A stretch of 27,922 nucleotides of DNA from Anaerolineae bacterium (lineage in GTDB: Bacteria > Chloroflexota > Anaerolineae > Promineifilales > Promineifilaceae), in NCBI GenBank assembly GCA_028277515.1, contig JANQGC010000179.1, forward strand, positions 1-27,922, in the 5' to 3' direction. The notes under the pieces are model-generated. The model made no database searches. It saw nothing but the letters and a program-made list of their open reading frames with translations, and was not told the origin of the DNA. The translations under genes were made by a program, and so were the position numbers. Shown here one piece after another: positions 23,948 through 27,922 of the stretch; positions within the stretch are counted from its first letter, which is position 1; every line of letters starts with the position of its first letter.

Positions 23948-24076
23948 GCATCTAAGTACCAACAAAAAAGTATTGTTGCATGTGTCATGCCGAGCTTGTC
24001 GAGGCATCTCTCGAGAGATTTCTCGCTTTGCTCGAAATGACAAGCGTTAAAACATAGTTGTTTGTACTTAGGATGC
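23948..24076. repeat. MITE-like element with terminal inverted repeats
   Basis: The ends GCATCTAAGTACCAACAA and GCATCCTAAGTACAAACAA (reverse strand) form imperfect terminal inverted repeats with one gap and one mismatch. The 129-bp element contains a second internal palindrome (23983-24042) with outer arms TGTCAT/ATGACA and CGAGC/GCTCG. It has no coding capacity, which suits a small non-autonomous or REP-type mobile repeat. Confidence 0.5.
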
Positions 24077-24115
24077 CTACTTACAGGTTGACCGTAATAA
24101 TTTGTTAATTTCCAA

Positions 24116-24153
24116 TAGCCGTTAGACCGCTGAAGCGGTCACTACAAACCATC
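24116..24153 (+). repeat. REP-like element, right half
   Basis: This stretch matches 11782-11818 apart from a few substitutions and one added base, including the hairpin GACCGCTGAAGCGGTC and the tail ACTACAAACCATC. It complements the left half at 23859. Confidence 0.6.
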
Positions 24154-24214
24154 CAGTCAGACTAATGTTTGGTTTGATAGAGAACAGTTGTTTTTTGGGA
24201 TATGGACAAAAGGA

Positions 24215-25195
24215 TTATTGGCGCATGCTGCGTGAACGGCCGTAAACAGAAATCAAGGCCAGAAGGATGATACCCAAAATTACTAGTTGGTAAGCTTCAG
24301 GTAATTGTAAAGAGCGCAGCAAACTGTTAATCAATGTCAGTACGAGCGCCCCGGAAATCGTGCCCCAATAACTGCCCACACCACCAGAAAGCAACGTGCC
24401 GCCAACGACTACAGCGGCGATGGAAGGGAACAAAAAAGGAACGCCAAGATTAAAGTAAACGGTTTGTGTAAATCCCAGCAGAACCGCACCTCCAAAGGCC
24501 GCCAGCATGCCACTGAGCGTATAAGTCAAAATGATCACCCTGGGCACTCTCACGCCGGATAATCGCGCTGTTTGCCGGTTGACACCGACCGCAAAAAGCT
24601 GCTTACCAAACACAGTTCGCTCCAACAATAACCACATACCAAAAGCCAGAAGTGCCCAAATAATTAACACGCCCGGCAAAGCCCCAATTAAAGGATCGGA
24701 GATAAACTGGCTGAGAAACGACGGTGCACGCCCTTCAAAGGTGCCCTGAGATACGATTAAGATGACCCCCTGCACAACCCCGGCCACGGCCAGCGTCATC
24801 ACTAGGGGTGGGATGTTCAAGAAAGTAATCCCGACCCCGTTGATCAAGCCAATTAACGCACCAACGGATAATGCGGCCAAAAAGCCCGGAATGATCATGC
24901 TGTTTTCGCCGCTTGAAACGCGGAACAAAAGAATCGCCCCTAATGTAACGATAGCGCCAACAGACAGATCAATACCCTCCCCACCGCTGATGATAACCAA
25001 TGTCTGACCGGCCGCAATAATACCCAGAAATGCGGCCAAACGGACAATGTTTACCGCCTGGTCAACGTTTAAAAAATCGGGATTGATAATTCCACCAACA
25101 AAAAAAAGCAATATCGCTAATAATAAAGCAATCAGTGGTGGTGAAAGTTTTATTCGTGTCCGTTTCTGTTCAACGACGTTTTCTGCTGTTGCCAT
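24215..25195 (-). CDS. Sugar ABC transporter permease, YjfF-like position
   Basis: RbsC-family permease, 326 residues, with eight or more hydrophobic helices and signatures GEGIDLSVGAIVTLGAILL and IAAVVVGGTLLSGGVGSYWG. It begins with a short charged cytoplasmic tail (VEQKRTRIKLS). It is the last gene of a transporter operon with two different permeases, so the channel is probably a heterodimer, unlike the single-permease operon at 2584-5063. Gene order binding protein, ATPase, permease, permease equals that of E. coli YtfQ-YtfR-YtfT-YjfF, the galactofuranose importer, with this gene in the YjfF position. Order alone does not fix the substrate. The start at 25195 has only a weak AGGA ribosome site. 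Confidence 0.9.
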   Translation of the reverse strand: MATAENVVEQKRTRIKLSPPLIALLLAILLFFVGGIINPDFLNVDQAVNIVRLAAFLGIIAAGQTLVIISGGEGIDLSVGAIVTLGAILLFRVSSGENSMIIPGFLAALSVGALIGLINGVGITFLNIPPLVMTLAVAGVVQGVILIVSQGTFEGRAPSFLSQFISDPLIGALPGVLIIWALLAFGMWLLLERTVFGKQLFAVGVNRQTARLSGVRVPRVIILTYTLSGMLAAFGGAVLLGFTQTVYFNLGVPFLFPSIAAVVVGGTLLSGGVGSYWGTISGALVLTLINSLLRSLQLPEAYQLVILGIILLALISVYGRSRSMRQ

Positions 25196-25222
25196 ACCAG
25201 GTTCCTAAAAGAAGAAATTCAT

Positions 25223-26212
25223 TTACTGTGCCGGAACAGTTTCAATAATTGCACTGCGCCGCTGGCGAATAAACCGGATCAGCCCTGGGCCGGCCAATGC
25301 CGTTAATATGATCAAGGCATCAACCAACGTCTGCCACCAGGTAGGCACATTAGCAAAAGAAATGATGTTGCGGATCAAACCCAATATCAGGACGCCAAGC
25401 AGCGCACCAATCACACTTCCCCTTCCGCCGCTCAAACGAATACCGCCCAAAACCACAGCGACAATTGATGGTAATGTCATGGCATTTCCGATATTGGGGT
25501 CTCCTGTGCCGGTACTCATGGTCAAAGCAAAGGCTGACATAGCGGCAAACAGCCCGCAAAAAGCATAAGTGCTCCAACGCACCCGGCTGACAGGAACACC
25601 GGTCGCGTAAGCGGCGTCCGGATCACCACCGACGGCGAACAGGTATTGCCCATATCGAATTGAGCGAATGATTAGCCAGATTAGAATGATGCCCAGAATA
25701 ACGTATACAACAAAAGGAATATTTCCCGGCGTTGAGCGATATAAACGGGGAATATCAGCGGGCAGTCGACCCCCTGGTCTCGGAAGGATCCATAAGGCAA
25801 TACCAGAGAAAATGAAGCTGGTGGCGTAAGTGGTCACGATGGGCTGTAAACGCATATAAGAGATAGCAAGACCGTTGATCGACCCGGCGATAATCCCAAT
25901 GAGGCAGCCGGCGAGCAGGCCGGCAACAACCATTGTTGGGCTTGATTCAGGCAGTATGATGGTCACCAGGATGGCATTAATCATAGACACCATTGCACCA
26001 ACCGAAAGATCAATCCCCCCGCCGATGACGACGATTGCCTGCCCGGCTGCCAACAACATGGCCGGCAAGAAGATACGTAAATTGCTATTTAGAACCCGCA
26101 ATTCAAAAAGGTTGCGCTGCAAGAAAAAATTAATCGCCAACGCGATTAAAAAAAGGATGAAAGCTGAGAGGTAGGGGCTTTTGATTATGCGCGATTTTCG
26201 CAGCCCATTCAT
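25223..26212 (-). CDS. Sugar ABC transporter permease, YtfT-like position
   Basis: RbsC-family permease, 329 residues, with family signatures GGGIDLSVGAMVSMINAILV and IVAVVLGGIRLSGGRGSVIG and a series of hydrophobic helices. It starts at ATG 26212, overlapping the ATPase stop as ATGA, so the two are translationally coupled. The second permease follows after 27 bp. It presumably forms one half of a heterodimeric channel, in the position of YtfT. The C-terminus carries a short basic tail (RFIRQRRSAI). Confidence 0.92.
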   Translation of the reverse strand: MNGLRKSRIIKSPYLSAFILFLIALAINFFLQRNLFELRVLNSNLRIFLPAMLLAAGQAIVVIGGGIDLSVGAMVSMINAILVTIILPESSPTMVVAGLLAGCLIGIIAGSINGLAISYMRLQPIVTTYATSFIFSGIALWILPRPGGRLPADIPRLYRSTPGNIPFVVYVILGIILIWLIIRSIRYGQYLFAVGGDPDAAYATGVPVSRVRWSTYAFCGLFAAMSAFALTMSTGTGDPNIGNAMTLPSIVAVVLGGIRLSGGRGSVIGALLGVLILGLIRNIISFANVPTWWQTLVDALIILTALAGPGLIRFIRQRRSAIIETVPAQ

Positions 26213-27747
26213 AATGCGATTCCTTGTTCAGTCAACTGTTGGTCATTTGCTGCCCCAAGGCTGGCTGCAACCAGGTTTTTACGGTCTAAGCGGTCCCCTG
26301 CAAGTTCAGTCGTTATTGCACCATCATACATGATTAAAATACGGTCACATAAACCAAGGAGTTCATCATCATCACTGCTGTAGAAAAGGATGGCTGTGTC
26401 GGAGCGTCTTAATTCAATTAGCAGTTGGTAAAATTCCGATTTCGCTCCAACATCGACACCCTTCGTTGGGTCGTTCAAAAGCAGCAGTTTCGGTTCTCGC
26501 AGCAGCCATTTTCCGATAACTACTTTCTGGGCATTGCCGCCGCTCAAGGTGGAAACCGGGGCGTTCAACCCACTCATTTTTAATGATAAATCCGAGGCGA
26601 CTTTTTCGGCCGATTGTTCGGCTTTCTTCATTTTTATCGGATGGCCGAACTTCGCCCATGATGGCAATTGTAAGTTTTCTAATATCGAACGGATCAGGAG
26701 CAATCCTTCTTGTGTCCTGTCTCCAGGAACAAAAGCGACTTCCTTGTCCATTGCCTGGCGGGGGTGGGTAAAATGAACCGACTCCCCGGAGAGGATAATG
26801 TCTCCGGCATAAGGAACAGAGCCAAAAAGGGCCAGAAGCAGTTCATTCTGCCCCTGTCCTTGCAAGCCACCGATACCGAGCAGCTCGCCATCACGTACCG
26901 CTAAATTGATGTTTTGCAGTCTGTGCGTGCGCAGGTGCTTGACTTCCAGGCGAACGGGCGCATCATCGGGAACAACATGTTTAGCTGATGTTGTTTCCTC
27001 GGCTGTCACCGCACCCTCAATCATCAAATCAACAATTTCCTGTTCATTTGTTTCGTTGATTAACATGGACCCGACCGACCGGCCATTGGTTAAAACGGTA
27101 ACCCGATCGGCGACCAGGAATATCTCATTCATCCGGTGGGAAATGAAGACGATGGCCATCCCATCCTCAATCCACCGGCTAATTAATTCAAACAAACGGG
27201 AGACTTGCCGGCCGTCCAGGCTTGCCGTTGCTTCATCCAAAATGAGCAGTTGAGGCTTTAAACTGTAAGCCTTCAATATTTCGACCAACTGCCTCTCATC
27301 CGGAGGCAGATCGCTCACCGGCACATCCGGTGTTAAATCCGACTCGAAAGTGCCCTTAAAGAGTGCCAAAAGTGATTCGGTTTGTTCCCGCATGGCCCGG
27401 CGGTCGATGCCCATTCCAAACCTTAGCGGCTCATGCCCCAACCAGATATTTTCGGCCACGCTCATATCAGGAATCAAGCTCAATTCCTGGTAAACGGCAC
27501 TGATGCCCAGCTTTGTTGCCTCTTGCGGGCTGGCAAAGTTCACTTGTCCGCCATTCAAGTGTAGCTGCCCTTCATCCGGGGCAACTACACCTGTTATGAT
27601 TTTGCTCAGCGTACTTTTGCCGCTTCCATTGGCGCCCAGCAAAGCGACAACTTCTCCTGAATTAATCTCCAGGTTTCCATCAGCCAGGGCTGTGACGCCG
27701 CCATAATGCTTGACGACATGTTTGGCAGAAAGCGAAAAATCCGACAT
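26209..27747 (-). CDS. Sugar ABC transporter ATPase (two NBDs), YtfR/RbsA type
   Basis: A 512-residue ATPase with two nucleotide-binding domains. NBD1 has Walker A GANGSGKST (Lys44), Walker B LLILDEATAS and H-loop ISHR, but its signature is eroded (VSDLPPDERQLVEILKA). NBD2 has a degenerate Walker A (GLQGQGQNEL), as usual in this family, an intact LSGGNAQK signature and an unusual Walker B, LLLLNDPTKGVD, where the common DE pair is ND. ATG 27747 follows TGAGGT, 11 bp after the stop of the binding-protein gene, and the 3' end overlaps the next permease by 4 bp. It powers import through the two permeases downstream. Confidence 0.93.
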   Translation of the reverse strand: MSDFSLSAKHVVKHYGGVTALADGNLEINSGEVVALLGANGSGKSTLSKIITGVVAPDEGQLHLNGGQVNFASPQEATKLGISAVYQELSLIPDMSVAENIWLGHEPLRFGMGIDRRAMREQTESLLALFKGTFESDLTPDVPVSDLPPDERQLVEILKAYSLKPQLLILDEATASLDGRQVSRLFELISRWIEDGMAIVFISHRMNEIFLVADRVTVLTNGRSVGSMLINETNEQEIVDLMIEGAVTAEETTSAKHVVPDDAPVRLEVKHLRTHRLQNINLAVRDGELLGIGGLQGQGQNELLLALFGSVPYAGDIILSGESVHFTHPRQAMDKEVAFVPGDRTQEGLLLIRSILENLQLPSWAKFGHPIKMKKAEQSAEKVASDLSLKMSGLNAPVSTLSGGNAQKVVIGKWLLREPKLLLLNDPTKGVDVGAKSEFYQLLIELRRSDTAILFYSSDDDELLGLCDRILIMYDGAITTELAGDRLDRKNLVAASLGAANDQQLTEQGIAL

Positions 27748-27758
27748 GAGACCTCAAA

Positions 27759-27922
27759 CTATTTGCAGTAGGATGCTGCATCCCCTTGCGTGATAATACC
27801 GTCGAGCGTGTAAGATTCCGGAAAATCTTGGAACTCGGCCAGCAGTTCCTCAAAGTTGCTCTCATCAATCGTGTAGGGAATCGGCACATGGATCGTGCTG
27901 TCAAAGCCCCCTTCCAATTTCG
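27759..27922 (-). CDS. Sugar ABC transporter substrate-binding protein, C-terminal end only
   Basis: The last 54 codons of a binding protein whose 5' part lies beyond the window. The readable residues include STIHVPIPYTIDESNFEELL and end in DGIITQGDAASYCK before TAG at 27759-27761. Its position 11 bp upstream of an RbsA-type ATPase, and the IITQGDAA pattern common in periplasmic sugar-binding domains, identify it. It is in the position of YtfQ in the YtfQRT-YjfF gene order. Confidence 0.7.
   Translation of the reverse strand, partial: KLEGGFDSTIHVPIPYTIDESNFEELLAEFQDFPESYTLDGIITQGDAASYCK

Larger units (their letters stand above)
23675..24214. other. 540-bp intergenic region: FadR control region followed by nested repeats
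   Basis: No gene is seen here. The first 110 bp hold the FadR-type promoter and operators. From 23859 on the region consists of dispersed-repeat material: the left half of the REP-like element, a hairpin of GCGCATT/AATGCGC type near 23911-23930, a 129-bp element with terminal inverted repeats, and the right half of the REP-like element. About 60 bp of featureless sequence lead to the permease stop at 24215; no clear terminator for the transporter operon was found. Confidence 0.6.

Noticed and set aside
23948..24076. Insertion sequence with transposase
   Set aside because: The element has terminal inverted repeats but only 129 bp and no coding capacity; no transposase is present in the window.
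27680..27904. 74-codon minus-strand frame at the right edge as a gene
   Set aside because: It is out of frame with the binding-protein C-terminus that ends at 27759 and runs into the ATPase gene; the other frame gives a convincing binding-protein end.

Overview
Organism and setting (inference). The window has no rRNA or marker gene, so taxonomy is a guess. Lipoprotein-type sugar-binding proteins with acidic Glu/Pro/Ala-rich linkers, several RbsABC-type transporters, many MtaA/URO-D-like proteins and dispersed short palindromic repeats together resemble an Anaerolineae-like Chloroflexota genome. Every recognisable gene belongs to uptake, regulation or catabolism of sugar-like compounds.

Layout. 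(a) 1-7387, minus strand: a 5' piece of a GntR/UTRA regulator; an operon of sugar isomerase/epimerase, RbsA-type ATPase, RbsC-type permease and an unusual lipoprotein binding protein carrying two near-identical ligand-binding domains; and an AraC regulator. (b) 7632-10676, plus strand, divergent from the AraC gene: a tight cassette of a B12-binding corrinoid protein, a URO-D-type methyltransferase and a Gfo/Idh/MocA oxidoreductase. A 22-bp-phased direct repeat, as expected for an AraC-type operator, lies in the divergent promoter. (c) 10852-16441, plus strand: second isomerase/epimerase, PhyH-type dioxygenase, FucI/AraA-fold isomerase, aldo/keto reductase and HSL-type esterase. (d) 16508-21850: a minus-strand aldo/keto reductase, divergent from a plus-strand run of a DUF4432-like aldose-epimerase gene (one nonsense codon and one frameshift), two further URO-D proteins (the second frameshifted before its last zinc ligand) and an SDR dehydrogenase. 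(e) 21892-23674, minus strand: MBL-fold hydrolase and FadR/FCD-type GntR regulator. (f) 23675-24214: repeat-rich intergenic region. (g) 24215-27922, minus strand: a second transporter operon in YtfQRT-YjfF order (binding-protein 3' end, ATPase, two permeases).

Working model (inference). Two transporters import glycosides, sugars or cyclitols. Dehydrogenases, isomerases/epimerases and aldo/keto reductases rework the carbon skeleton. The corrinoid protein and URO-D proteins suggest removal of a methyl group, for example from an O-methylated sugar, cyclitol or methoxylated glycoside. No corrinoid reductive activator (RamA/RACE type) and no MtrH/AcsE-type tetrahydrofolate methyltransferase is visible here, so those parts would have to lie elsewhere. 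Shared inverted-repeat operators tie distant genes into common regulons: a 15-bp motif links the FadR gene with the DUF4432 promoter, and paired TTGWCAA sites link the second isomerase with the MBL hydrolase.
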